Shown one piece after another: positions 10,346-18,288 of a stretch of 59,237 bases of DNA. Position 1 is the stretch's first letter. The number at the start of each line of letters is the position of its first letter. The stretch is taken from the NCBI GenBank assembly GCA_018606805.1, contig JAGYWI010000019.1, positions 1 to 59,237 of the forward strand, given 5' to 3'. The translations under genes and the position numbers were made by a program. Below the pieces are notes generated by a model. It had not been told where the DNA came from. It worked only from the letters and a program-made list of their open reading frames with translations, and did no database searches. This DNA comes from Candidatus Magnetomicrobium cryptolimnococcus (lineage in GTDB: Bacteria; Nitrospirota; Thermodesulfovibrionia; Thermodesulfovibrionales; Magnetobacteriaceae).

Positions 10346-10663
10346 TTACATTTTATCTTTTGGTGTTTCAGCAGGTTTAGCAGTAGCTGTCGGTGAAGGG
10401 GCAGGGGCTTCTTCATCTTCCATTTGTACATTAGGATTTTCACCAGTAGAGCCTTCCTCGACGCCGCCACCTTCTTCCATAACATCTGGTATAACATCTG
10501 GGTTTTCAATCATCATTTCCTCATTATTTTGAGGCTGCCCTTCTTCTTGTGGCATAACACCTTCTTTTGTCTCTTCTGCTGCATATGTGAAGTCCACGTT
10601 CGTACTAACAAGCACGCTTAAAAACAGTACAAGCAACAAATAAGTAACTGCTTTCTTCATCAT
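10346..10663 (-). CDS. Small secreted acidic low-complexity protein
   Basis: 105 residues. A clear signal peptide (MMKKAVTYLLLVLFLSVLVS, cleavage probably after TYAA) is followed by about 75 residues made almost only of E, P, G, N, Q, M and A, ending in a P/A/T/K tail. No folded domain is visible. The DNA does not look like a shadow of another gene, and an AAGGAAAAC stretch precedes the ATG. It is likely exported to the periplasm or surface; function unknown. It could be a lineage-specific protein. Confidence that it is coding is moderate. Confidence 0.55.
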   Translation of the reverse strand: MMKKAVTYLLLVLFLSVLVSTNVDFTYAAEETKEGVMPQEEGQPQNNEEMMIENPDVIPDVMEEGGGVEEGSTGENPNVQMEDEEAPAPSPTATAKPAETPKDKM

Positions 10664-10844
10664 TGTTTTCCTTAGAATTAATCAATAATTTTCTCTCGTA
10701 AAACGAGGATTATTAATGATAGCATAAGTCATATATTTTTTTTTGAATTTTTATGAGTGTGTTATATTTTACAATAACTTATTTATAGAAGGAAATAGGA
10801 GAGCGGGGGAAAACACTTTTCCTAAAACGTTTGGCCTGCTACCT

Positions 10845-10925
10845 GTTTAGTTATTCATCTTATCTTGTACTACATTATTTGGTAATAGTGCAGCCACTTT
10901 GTCTCGTCATGAGTAATAACTAAAC
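10845..10925. other. Inverted repeat upstream of hppA
   Basis: GTTTAGTTATT at 10845-10855 pairs perfectly with AATAACTAAAC at 10915-10925, and a small ATTA/TAAT stem lies between them. It sits in the 497-nt gap between the divergent small-protein gene and hppA, next to a GCGGGGGAAAACACTTTTCCT repeat fragment (10802-10823). It may be a structured RNA or a decayed element; no known riboswitch class was recognised. Confidence 0.35.
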
Positions 10926-10999
10926 AATATTATTGTCATCAATCATAAAAATGATTTCCACAAGAAAGTTTTCTCTTTATTTAAGGGCATTCTAAATGC

Positions 11000-11005
11000 T
11001 ATAAT
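11000..11005 (+). promoter_or_regulatory. Candidate extended -10 promoter of hppA
   Basis: ATGCTATAAT gives a perfect TATAAT with an upstream TG, an extended -10. There is no good -35. It lies about 155 nt before the hppA ATG, leaving a long leader that contains the repeat and palindrome annotated next. Confidence 0.4.
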
Positions 11006-11046
11006 TATGCGGTTTTAAAAAAGTTAGTTTTTTCTTAAGCTATAAA

Positions 11047-11116
11047 GATGCTCAACGTTTTGATGCTCAACGTTTTATTGTTATCTATAACAGGCACTTT
11101 ACCTGGTTAACCAGGT
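11047..11116. promoter_or_regulatory. 15-bp direct repeat and 16-bp palindrome in the hppA leader
   Basis: GATGCTCAACGTTTT occurs twice back to back (11047-11061 and 11062-11076). ACCTGGTT joined to its exact reverse complement AACCAGGT forms a perfect palindrome at 11101-11116, 45 nt before the start codon. Both lie downstream of the likely promoter, so an operator or an RNA-level control site is possible. Confidence 0.4.
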
Positions 11117-11160
11117 TTTATAGGCAGTAAAAATTAGGAAACCAAAGGAGAATTAAGAGA

Positions 11161-13311
11161 ATGGGTGAGGTTTTTCTGCTTTTGCTGATAATTCTTATCA
11201 GCGGTGGTGGTCTGTACGCTGCATACAGGTTTGCCAAATGGGTTGCAAGTAATGGCACTGGCACGCCTGAGATGCAAAACATCTCTAATGCTATAAGAGA
11301 GGGCGCAAACGCTTTTTTAAAGAGGCAAAATACCACTATAGGAGTTTTGGCCTTTATTTTAGCGTTTGTACTTTTTGTTGGTTATGGCATTATAAGGAAA
11401 CATATGCCGTCAGACCCCATATCATCAAATATAGCGTTAGGGTTTTGGATAACCTTTTCGTTCGTTTTGGGTGCCATATGCTCGCTAACGGCAGGCTATA
11501 TAGGTATGTGGGTTAGTATCAGAAGTAATATTCGTACGGCAGCAGCGGCAATAAACAGCGTAAACGATGCGCTACGTGTAGCGCTTCGTGGCGGTGCTGT
11601 GTCCGGTTTGATGGTTGTTTCTATGAGCTTGATAGGGGTTTGCGGCCTTTATGTGCTTGTGAAGATTTTTACGGATGTTCCATCAACACGCATACCATTT
11701 CTTATAGTAGGTTATGGGTTTGGGGCCTCTTTTGTGGCATTGTTTGCACAGCTTGGTGGTGGTATTTATACAAAAGCTGCTGACGTAGGTGCTGACTTAG
11801 TTGGAAAGGTTGAAGCTGGCATACCGGAAGATGACCCAAGAAATCCGGCCGTTATAGCAGATTTGGTCGGTGATAATGTCGGCGACTGCGCAGGCCGTGG
11901 TGCTGACCTATTTGAATCCACTGCTGCTGAAAACATTGGTGCTATGATACTTGCAGCAGTTATGGCGGAAAAGGTGCCAAATGCCTCACCCGGATGGGTT
12001 TTAGGGGTTATGCTGTTTCCTATGCTTGTCAGGGCTTTTGGTATTATCGCCTCTATTATCGGTGTTTACTATGTAAAGGTAAAAGACAATGAGGAGCCTA
12101 TGCACGCCCTCAACTATGGTTACTATATAACAGTTGGAATAACTATTATAGGGCTTTTTATTGCATGCCTTTGGTTATTTTATCATGAAAGTGCCCCCTC
12201 TGGCTGGTTCTATTTCTTTGGCTGTGGTGTCATTGGAGTTTTAACATCGGTAGCTTTTTTATATATTACAGAATACTATACAGATTACAGATATAGACCT
12301 GTGAGATCAATAACAGAAGCAAGTCAAACCGGGCCGGCAACAAACGTAATAGCAGGTGTTGCCGTAGGTCTTGAATCCACAGCATTGTCGGCTATTGCCA
12401 TATCTATAGCCATCTTATTTGCTTACCACCTTGGTAAAAATTCAGGTTTCCCAGATGCTGGTGTTTTAGGAACGGCAGTGGCAACAATGGGAATGCTTGG
12501 ACCTGCCGCTTATGTGCTTGCAATGGATACATTTGGACCTATTTCTGATAACGCTGGTGGTATTATTGAAATGACCGAGCACTCTGAAGAGGTTAGACAA
12601 CGGACAGATAAACTTGATGCTGCTGGTAACACCACAAAGGCGCTAACAAAAGGTTATGCTATTGGTTCTGCTGCCTTAGCAGCATTTTTGCTATTTAGCG
12701 CATTTATTGATGAAGTAAAAAACTACGGACACAAAATATCAAGTATTGATATATCTGTGCCGGAGATATTTATCAGTGGGCTTATTGGTGCAACCCTTGT
12801 ATTTCTGTTTTCATCCCTTGCAATACGGGCTGTCGGAAGAGCTGCTTTTTACGTAATACAAGACGTACGCAATCAGTTTAGAGAAAAACCCGGCATTCTT
12901 GAACATAAAGAAAAACCGGACTACGGCAGATGTGTTGATATAGTTACAAGAGGAGCTCTCAAGGAAATGATATTGCCCGGATTAGTTGCAACAGTAACAC
13001 CTGTAGCCGTTGGGTTAATATTCAAGTACTATGACTTAGGTCCGGAGTCGGTTGCCTCGCTTTTGATGGTTGGAACCATTGTTGGTATATTGATGGCCAC
13101 GTTTTTTAATAACTCCGGTGGCGCTTGGGATAATGCTAAAAAGTATGTTGAAACAGGCTATATGGGTGGCAAAGGAACTCCAACCCATAAGGCTGCTGTT
13201 GTTGGAGATACCGTCGGTGATCCATTCAAAGATACCGCAGGACCATCACTTCACGTGTTAATAAAGCTGCTTTCTACTGTAACACTGGTATTAGCACCAT
13301 TATTTATATAA
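11161..13311 (+). CDS. hppA: Membrane-bound K+-independent H+-translocating pyrophosphatase
   Basis: 716 residues with about 15-16 membrane helices. Couples hydrolysis of pyrophosphate to proton export across the cytoplasmic membrane. The PPi-binding motifs are intact: DVGADLVGKVEAGIPEDDPR, DLVGDNVGDCAGRGADLFES and, near the C-terminus, GGAWDNAKKYVE with GDTVGDPFKDTAGPS. The family's K+ switch reads GNTTKALTKG (Lys493, Thr496), the form known for K+-independent enzymes. These are proton pumps; Na+ pumps use Ala at that Lys position. Standalone gene, ATG preceded by AAAGGAG. Normal length with no defects. Often linked to energy saving or stress in anaerobes. Confidence 0.95.
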   Translation: MGEVFLLLLIILISGGGLYAAYRFAKWVASNGTGTPEMQNISNAIREGANAFLKRQNTTIGVLAFILAFVLFVGYGIIRKHMPSDPISSNIALGFWITFSFVLGAICSLTAGYIGMWVSIRSNIRTAAAAINSVNDALRVALRGGAVSGLMVVSMSLIGVCGLYVLVKIFTDVPSTRIPFLIVGYGFGASFVALFAQLGGGIYTKAADVGADLVGKVEAGIPEDDPRNPAVIADLVGDNVGDCAGRGADLFESTAAENIGAMILAAVMAEKVPNASPGWVLGVMLFPMLVRAFGIIASIIGVYYVKVKDNEEPMHALNYGYYITVGITIIGLFIACLWLFYHESAPSGWFYFFGCGVIGVLTSVAFLYITEYYTDYRYRPVRSITEASQTGPATNVIAGVAVGLESTALSAIAISIAILFAYHLGKNSGFPDAGVLGTAVATMGMLGPAAYVLAMDTFGPISDNAGGIIEMTEHSEEVRQRTDKLDAAGNTTKALTKGYAIGSAALAAFLLFSAFIDEVKNYGHKISSIDISVPEIFISGLIGATLVFLFSSLAIRAVGRAAFYVIQDVRNQFREKPGILEHKEKPDYGRCVDIVTRGALKEMILPGLVATVTPVAVGLIFKYYDLGPESVASLLMVGTIVGILMATFFNNSGGAWDNAKKYVETGYMGGKGTPTHKAAVVGDTVGDPFKDTAGPSLHVLIKLLSTVTLVLAPLFI

Positions 13312-13328
13312 AGATAAAATGATGTAGT

Positions 13329-13360
13329 GGGGGAAACACATTGTGAACAAGGGTTTCCCC
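13329..13360 (+). terminator. Hairpin after hppA
   Basis: GGGGGAAAC and GGTTTCCCC form a stem of about 9 bp, followed by a T-rich stretch (CTCTTTTTGTCTTT). It sits 18 nt after the hppA stop. Confidence 0.5.
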
Positions 13361-13399
13361 TCTGCTCTTTTTGTCTTTAGCTAAAAAGAAAAAGACTAA

Positions 13400-13455
13400 A
13401 GAATGAGGGCGCTGCCCTCAAACTCCCGCCAAAGGGACGCGTCCCTTTGGAATCC
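13400..13455. repeat. Palindrome repeat with perfect 22-bp palindrome
   Basis: GAATGAGGGCGCTGCCCTCA, then ACTCCCGCCAA, then a perfect 22-bp palindrome at 13429-13450 (CCAAAGGGACG plus its reverse complement). The first two parts recur at 6410-6445 (minus sense) and 36581-36607, but the palindrome that follows is different in each place. Confidence 0.7.
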
Positions 13456-13519
13456 CCTATCTGGACATCCATACTTTACTCATTATTTTTTTGCAAACCT
13501 AATTTATTTGAGTATATAA

Positions 13520-14188
13520 TTATAAAATGCTTTTTATAATATAATCTACATCTAATAGGTTATTAACAACAAGATCAGCAGCTGTTTTAGAAAGCTCTGC
13601 CGTTGTATAAGGGCCGGTAGCTACAGCAATAGCCATTGCTCCATATAGTTTAGAGCAGCATACATCTCTGGGTGTATCTCCTATTACAACACAGTCAGCG
13701 TATAAAAAATCTAATGCGTAATTTTCATTAAATTTATTACATGCAATAGGTAGCAATTTATTTCTATCGTCATTATCACAGCCAAAAGCTCCTGTTAGAA
13801 AATGGTTGTAGATGCCATAGGCAGTTAATTTAATTTTGGCGCCATATTCAATATTTCCTGTTAATAGGCCTATGTGATGGCTCTTTGATAATTCCTCTAT
13901 AAGTTCTAATACCCCCGGTTTTAAGCGTCCGTCATGAATGTGTATTTCTTGTTTTAAATGTGCTATATACTTTTCAAGGAGGATTGATATGTTCTCACAA
14001 TTAGGATTTATTTGATGCACCCGGAGGGCTTCTTTTATAATTTGTGGGTCAGTTTTACCAGCTAAGCTCATACCGTGAAAGGCATCTTCTACAGAAAACG
14101 TATCAAAAAAAGCCTTATTTAAGCTAGTAATACCGGCCCCTCCTGTGTCAACCAACGTACCATCAATATCAAATAATATAAGTTTCAT
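13520..14188 (-). CDS. HAD-superfamily hydrolase, Gph/phosphatase-like
   Basis: 222 residues. Motif I LFDIDGTLVDTGG with the nucleophile Asp, motif II LLTGN, a cap domain in between, and motif IV VVIGDTPRDVCCS. Probable small-molecule phosphatase similar in size to phosphoglycolate phosphatase; the true substrate cannot be read from the sequence. Last of three closely spaced minus-strand genes (7 nt after DUF2233, which follows the HD protein by 10 nt). Confidence 0.85.
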   Translation of the reverse strand: MKLILFDIDGTLVDTGGAGITSLNKAFFDTFSVEDAFHGMSLAGKTDPQIIKEALRVHQINPNCENISILLEKYIAHLKQEIHIHDGRLKPGVLELIEELSKSHHIGLLTGNIEYGAKIKLTAYGIYNHFLTGAFGCDNDDRNKLLPIACNKFNENYALDFLYADCVVIGDTPRDVCCSKLYGAMAIAVATGPYTTAELSKTAADLVVNNLLDVDYIIKSIL

Positions 14189-14195
14189 TTTTCTC

Positions 14196-15026
14196 TCACT
14201 TAATATTTGTTTTTCTAACGATGCCTATTACATTAGGTATTGGCCATGGCTCGGTCTGTATATAAAAACTGGCACCGTTGCCACTTAGCTCTATTTCCCT
14301 TGCGCCATTATCCACGTATAGGGATGTTTCTTTGCCCCCCTCCAAATACATTGCGTTTTTTATAGAAAGCGGTAGTTCAAGGAGTACGTTTATAAAGTCA
14401 TAAACGGTAAAGGCAGTAGCAGTAAATATAATAAGCACATTACCCTGATTATCAGTGGCAAGGGCTGCCATACTCCAAGCATTTGCTTGTTTTTTCCAAA
14501 CATTTTCGCCTTTACAATTGATAAGTCTTAGGTTTTGTACAAATGTTTTGTATTTATGCTTTAAAGTGGCAAAATCTTGACAATCGAGGTCTATTATTTG
14601 TGTATCCGGAACATCGTCGCTTAGATGATTAAAGGCAAATACAGCTTTATAGTTTTTAGCAATTCTCGGATTATTTACATGTTTATAATTTTTCATAAAA
14701 CCAACGTTCGTTTTTTTATCTTCCTGATACATACCGGCATTTACTGTAGCAACCAGCTTATATTTTTTTGCCCACTGTTTGGCTGTAAGTGGTTGTTCGT
14801 TGAGCTCTGATGATGTTAACAGCCGAAAAGAAAAATACTGTGGATTGATTTTTAACACTGTTACTTTTGCTGCCCCGCCAAGATAAATCGCCTTTGGTAT
14901 GTCAAAATTCTGTAGGTATAATCCTTCCTCAAGCTTTTCCCATTTACTGTTATCTCCATAAATATAACAACCCTTTAACAGTACAATAAATATTATAAAA
15001 CAACTAATAATGACCTTTCGTAACAT
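14196..15026 (-). CDS. Phosphodiester glycosidase family (DUF2233/NAGPA) exported protein
   Basis: 276 residues. The N-terminal hydrophobic segment ends in VLLKGC, compatible with a lipoprotein signal. The body matches the DUF2233/NAGPA pattern: VNAGMYQEDKKTNVGFMKN, AFNH, LRLINCKG, WSMAALATDNQGN, then NAMYLEGGKETSLYVDNG near the C-terminus. NAGPA-domain proteins act on phosphodiester-linked sugars; whether this one does so in the envelope is inferred. Middle gene of the HD-DUF2233-HAD group, 7-10 nt from each neighbour. Confidence 0.8.
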   Translation of the reverse strand: MLRKVIISCFIIFIVLLKGCYIYGDNSKWEKLEEGLYLQNFDIPKAIYLGGAAKVTVLKINPQYFSFRLLTSSELNEQPLTAKQWAKKYKLVATVNAGMYQEDKKTNVGFMKNYKHVNNPRIAKNYKAVFAFNHLSDDVPDTQIIDLDCQDFATLKHKYKTFVQNLRLINCKGENVWKKQANAWSMAALATDNQGNVLIIFTATAFTVYDFINVLLELPLSIKNAMYLEGGKETSLYVDNGAREIELSGNGASFYIQTEPWPIPNVIGIVRKTNIK

Positions 15027-15036
15027 ATGAGATTTT

Positions 15037-15819
15037 TTATTTTAACATAACCGCTGTGTACGTATTTAGAAAATCTCTTAACTCCAGAATCCTATTGTCT
15101 TGTGGAAGAATTGAAAGCGTATGAGCTATAAGTTGCCTTTCAAATAGCAACTGAAAGCTTGCCTTATAGTGCAGATCATATATCCACGAAAGACGCAACA
15201 GGTGATAATCGTTGACAGTAATGACACGATTAAGTGGCACAACCTGTTTATCCATTATAATGGTTATGATTTCTGGATTATATTGCGATGATTCAGGCAG
15301 CCCCAAAAGTGCGGCACTTGCCCGTTGTTTTTGTGGTATTTCCACCTGTTTTAGAAAAACACTCCATATGTCAAGTTTATCGGCATCGCGTACAAGGCGC
15401 AAAAACCGTTCCTCTACCTTACCAAGCCCATCTGGTACTTTAAAAACATTATGGTATTTTACCGTAAAAAGCACAACATCCTGAACATTTTTATCAAGCC
15501 CCATTAAGGTATTGTATTTAAGTAAAATCTCGCTACCTAAAAGCCCATGGTTTACTGATATACTGTCTTTAAATGTCTTATATCGTGAATATTGGGCAAA
15601 CCTCCCAACATCATGCAACAGTCCACAAATCCCTGCAAGTACGGTCTCTTCAGCGGAAAACCCTTCAGCCATTGCAATAGAGACAGCATTTTTATAAACT
15701 TCCTCCGTATGCTCCTTTTTTAATACGTAGTTTTTTCTATCATCATCATCAGATGCATCAAATGTATTGTAATAGTCCTCAAACCAACCCTTTAGTCCTT
15801 CTAAGTATTCCGTATTCAT
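15037..15819 (-). CDS. HD-domain phosphohydrolase
   Basis: 260 residues. The HD signature is clear: H in KEHTEEVYKNA, then GLLHDVGRFAQYSRY (the HD pair), VNHGLLGSEIL and a later D in RLVRDADKLDIW. Such metal-dependent proteins usually hydrolyse phosphate from nucleotides or similar molecules; the substrate is unknown. No HD-GYP motif is present, so a c-di-GMP role is not indicated. First gene of a group with DUF2233 and the HAD enzyme. The cytochrome b fragment starts 34 nt upstream on the same strand. Confidence 0.82.
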   Translation of the reverse strand: MNTEYLEGLKGWFEDYYNTFDASDDDDRKNYVLKKEHTEEVYKNAVSIAMAEGFSAEETVLAGICGLLHDVGRFAQYSRYKTFKDSISVNHGLLGSEILLKYNTLMGLDKNVQDVVLFTVKYHNVFKVPDGLGKVEERFLRLVRDADKLDIWSVFLKQVEIPQKQRASAALLGLPESSQYNPEIITIIMDKQVVPLNRVITVNDYHLLRLSWIYDLHYKASFQLLFERQLIAHTLSILPQDNRILELRDFLNTYTAVMLK

Positions 15820-15853
15820 ACCGTCTTCCTAAATAAATAATAAAATAACACAT

Positions 15854-16225
15854 TTAAATGTCAAGTGCAGATAATATATTAAAAACAACAAACGAAAGCA
15901 CAAGAACCACCATAGATATGTAAGCTTTAAGCCTCCCACGTTTACCTTTATCAATAAAAGGTATCATCGCAAGCATCAAGATAAAACCCACTGGCATAAC
16001 TACAGCCCCAATAACAGCACTACTACCCGGAAAATACTTTAATATTTCAAAAAGCCATAGAAAGTACCACTCCGGCTTTGGTTGAAACACTGCTTGCAAA
16101 TTAATTTGCCTACCCAACTCTATTGGCTTAAGAAATGATAGCAAGAGTGTGATGTCTAATACAATGAAAATCACAACCACTATTTCAAACAAATAGTGTG
16201 GATAAAAACTCTTTTCTTCTTCCAT
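15854..16225 (-). CDS. Cytochrome b C-terminal domain protein (subunit IV-like)
   Basis: 123 residues with three membrane helices (about 11-31, 68-88 and 100-120). Carries the quinol-site motif PEWY (residues 51-54, in QPKPEWYFLWLFEILKYFP) of the C-terminal half of cytochrome b or of PetD. The usual partners, a heme-binding N-terminal cytochrome b half and a Rieske protein, are not in the window. It is either a split subunit acting in trans in a quinol-oxidising complex or an orphan. Normal PetD is about 160 residues, so it is short by one helix. Nothing suggests pseudogenisation. Confidence 0.8.
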   Translation of the reverse strand: MEEEKSFYPHYLFEIVVVIFIVLDITLLLSFLKPIELGRQINLQAVFQPKPEWYFLWLFEILKYFPGSSAVIGAVVMPVGFILMLAMIPFIDKGKRGRLKAYISMVVLVLSFVVFNILSALDI

Positions 16226-16354
16226 AAACGTATACCACCTGATAATTTATAACCACTTGTAAATTATATACTAAAACAATTTAGGTTTGCAAACCATAAA
16301 TGCTATTTTTCAATTGTGATACAGTCTGAATGACAAAAGGGGGATGCCGTAGCT

Positions 16355-16376
16355 TATCAAATCGAAATGCGCTATA
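16355..16376 (-). repeat. 22-bp dispersed motif (copy 1 of 3)
   Basis: On the minus strand TATAGCGCATTTCGATTTGA(TA). Copies are at 26825-26847 (one base different) and 42098-42119, all between genes. Function unknown. Confidence 0.6.
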
Positions 16377-16386
16377 TTATTGAGGG

Positions 16387-16650
16387 TTACCAGCGTTTTT
16401 TCTTGCCGGATAATAATCTTATAACAAGCTCCAGCAGCTTCATCTTTGATATATCTATAAGCACAGGCAGGGTATGTCTTAAGTAATTTATATCGCGCAT
16501 CTGTTTATTTGCAAAAAAAGTTATTACTGCCTTTGGAGAAGCAAGAAATAGTACGGCTGATTTGACTAAATCACCCAAAAATAAAAATATGAATATGGCC
16601 ATTGCGGAGATTTTATATTTTATTTGTTTTCTAAGATTCATCATTCCCAT
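16387..16650 (-). CDS. Small hydrophobic protein of unknown function
   Basis: 87 residues with a hydrophobic segment at about 14-45 and a basic tail ending SGKKKRW. The start may be at 16650, or at either ATG two or three codons later. No family recognised. It lies downstream of the BACON/DUF5648 gene on the same strand with a possible terminator between. Likely a membrane protein if translated. Confidence 0.45.
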   Translation of the reverse strand: MGMMNLRKQIKYKISAMAIFIFLFLGDLVKSAVLFLASPKAVITFFANKQMRDINYLRHTLPVLIDISKMKLLELVIRLLSGKKKRW

Positions 16651-16684
16651 CTATTGATAGATATTTACGGTGCTATATATTTAC

Positions 16685-16714
16685 GGACGACAAAGGTGAT
16701 TTCCTTTGCCGTCC
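16685..16714. terminator. Stem-loop after the BACON/DUF5648 gene
   Basis: GGACGACAAAGG and CCTTTGCCGTCC form a 12-bp stem with one mismatch, just after the stop of the minus-strand gene at 16722. A TATTTT run follows only on the plus strand, so intrinsic termination of the minus-strand transcript is not certain. Confidence 0.45.
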
Positions 16715-16721
16715 TATTTTA

Positions 16722-18065
16722 CTAATCATCTGTCTCTGTCGGAAATACATAAAAACTGATGCCTTCATAATCGTACAGTTCCATGTCATCTACCAAAATC
16801 TTTTCCTTGTCTGAAATTGTATAGAAATGTGAATCCGTATCTTTTTTGTAGAATCTATATAATGCTACTACATTACTAGCAGGAAATTTAAAGCCATAAA
16901 ATGCAACCCCTTCATATTTGTACTTTCCACCGGGCGTATTATAAAGTGTTAAAGCCTCATCTTCTAAAATAGTAAACACATGGGTCTTACTTTGAGTATT
17001 AAGAAACCTGTAAACTGGACTTGTATTAGTTAAATCATCATTTAAAGCAAAAAAAGCAAACCCTTCATACTGAAAACCCGGATCGTTTTGTATAAGATTA
17101 TCACGTTCCGACTCATAAGCTGTATAGAAATGTGCTGTAGTTTTAAAATTATAAAACCTGTACACCGCCGTTGTATGTTTTATCCCATATTGTGTAATAG
17201 TAAAATTACTCCCTGCTATTGATAAGGTAGCCTCACGTGAATCATAATTAAGGTTTTCCCCTACCTTATAAACAACCTTGCCTGAACCGATACCTGTTTG
17301 TCCGGACTCTATCGAAAGCCAATTAGCACTTGAAGTGCTATCAATGCTTGCTGCCCAAAAACAATTATCCTCAGTTGCTACCTCTACAAAACTGTCCCCA
17401 CCACTTGAATCAAAAAGCGCCGAGCTAAGCATTAACTGATACGTGCAGGCCTCCTCTTTTGGAGACTGTACTATTAAAAAGGGTTTTTCACCAAGGAAAA
17501 TCACCCCAACTCTCCTTTGCGCTGTTTGATTTTCCATAACCGTGTATGTAATCTTACCAGTTTCAGTGCCTGAACTTTTTGTATCTATTGTAATCCAATT
17601 ATCATTTGTAGCTGCCTCCCAACTACACCCACCTTCCGTATAAGCCGAAATAGTACCACTGCCGCCTTCACCACCGAAACTTTCATTGATTGGCCAAATA
17701 CGATATATGCACAGATTATTTGTCTGATTTACACTAAAACTCACCGGCGCAGCACTCGTTACGTTTGCAGCACTTATACTAATAATTCCATTCCTACTTG
17801 CTAACGAAGTAGTTTCATCTACCTTAAAACTGATTGTGCCAAAACCAACACCAGAGGTGTTATATTTAATCGTTAACCAGTTTGCAGCACTCGACGCTTG
17901 CCATGCACACAAGTCATTGCTTGCTGATATAGAAAATATTCCCTCGCCACCAATGTCTTCAAAACTATCAGAGCTGTGAGATAATGTGAATCTACAAGCA
18001 GAATCAGCACTTGCTGTAGATACTTGTAAAAATAATATAAATATAATAAAAACCTTCTTTAACAT
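16722..18065 (-). CDS. Exported protein with three BACON and three DUF5648 repeats
   Basis: About 447 residues from the ATG at 18065, which has AAGGAG 9 nt upstream and gives a clean signal peptide (MLKKVFIIFILFLQVSTASA). The longer frame to 18122 is not needed. Three BACON-like beta-sandwich repeats follow, each with a Cys near the start and a W-x-(A/T)-(A/S)...NW(L/I)(S/T)I pattern (about 22-110, 112-200, 203-295). Then come three DUF5648 repeats of the type YRFYN...HFYT...(E)...YEG(F/I/V)(A/S)F (about 300-447). BACON modules are usually carbohydrate- or mucin-binding, and DUF5648 modules occur in secreted surface proteins. A surface adhesion or glycan-binding role is inferred. No catalytic domain seen. 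Confidence 0.82.
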   Translation of the reverse strand: MLKKVFIIFILFLQVSTASADSACRFTLSHSSDSFEDIGGEGIFSISASNDLCAWQASSAANWLTIKYNTSGVGFGTISFKVDETTSLASRNGIISISAANVTSAAPVSFSVNQTNNLCIYRIWPINESFGGEGGSGTISAYTEGGCSWEAATNDNWITIDTKSSGTETGKITYTVMENQTAQRRVGVIFLGEKPFLIVQSPKEEACTYQLMLSSALFDSSGGDSFVEVATEDNCFWAASIDSTSSANWLSIESGQTGIGSGKVVYKVGENLNYDSREATLSIAGSNFTITQYGIKHTTAVYRFYNFKTTAHFYTAYESERDNLIQNDPGFQYEGFAFFALNDDLTNTSPVYRFLNTQSKTHVFTILEDEALTLYNTPGGKYKYEGVAFYGFKFPASNVVALYRFYKKDTDSHFYTISDKEKILVDDMELYDYEGISFYVFPTETDD

Positions 18066-18151
18066 CTTAATACTCCTTACATAAATATTTTCTATTAAAA
18101 ACTGAAGATATTTTAAAACCAAAAATATAGAAAAAGCAACTTTTTTAAAAA

Positions 18152-18288
18152 GATAGAAGAGCGGGGGAAAACCCTTTTAACCAGAAGAAAAAAGAAAAAA
18201 GTATAGAAGAGCGGGGGAAAACCCTTTTCGAGAAAAAGGGTTCTTCCCCCGCACCCCTTACGGGAGTGCGCCTCCGCACTTCCTAAAA
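18152..18288. repeat. Repeat block with perfect GCGGGGG hairpin
   Basis: AGATAGAAGAGCGGGGGAAAACCCTTTT occurs twice (about 18151 and 18202). The second copy forms a stem at 18211-18252: GCGGGGGAAAACCCTTTT pairs with AAAAAGGGTTCTTCCCCCGC. The same 42-nt hairpin is found unchanged at 53316-53357. It is followed by TACGGGAGTGCGCCTCCGCACTTCC. Confidence 0.75.

Noticed and set aside
10801-11160. Known riboswitch before hppA
   Set aside because: No consensus of common riboswitch classes was recognised; only an inverted repeat, a tandem repeat and a palindrome are visible.
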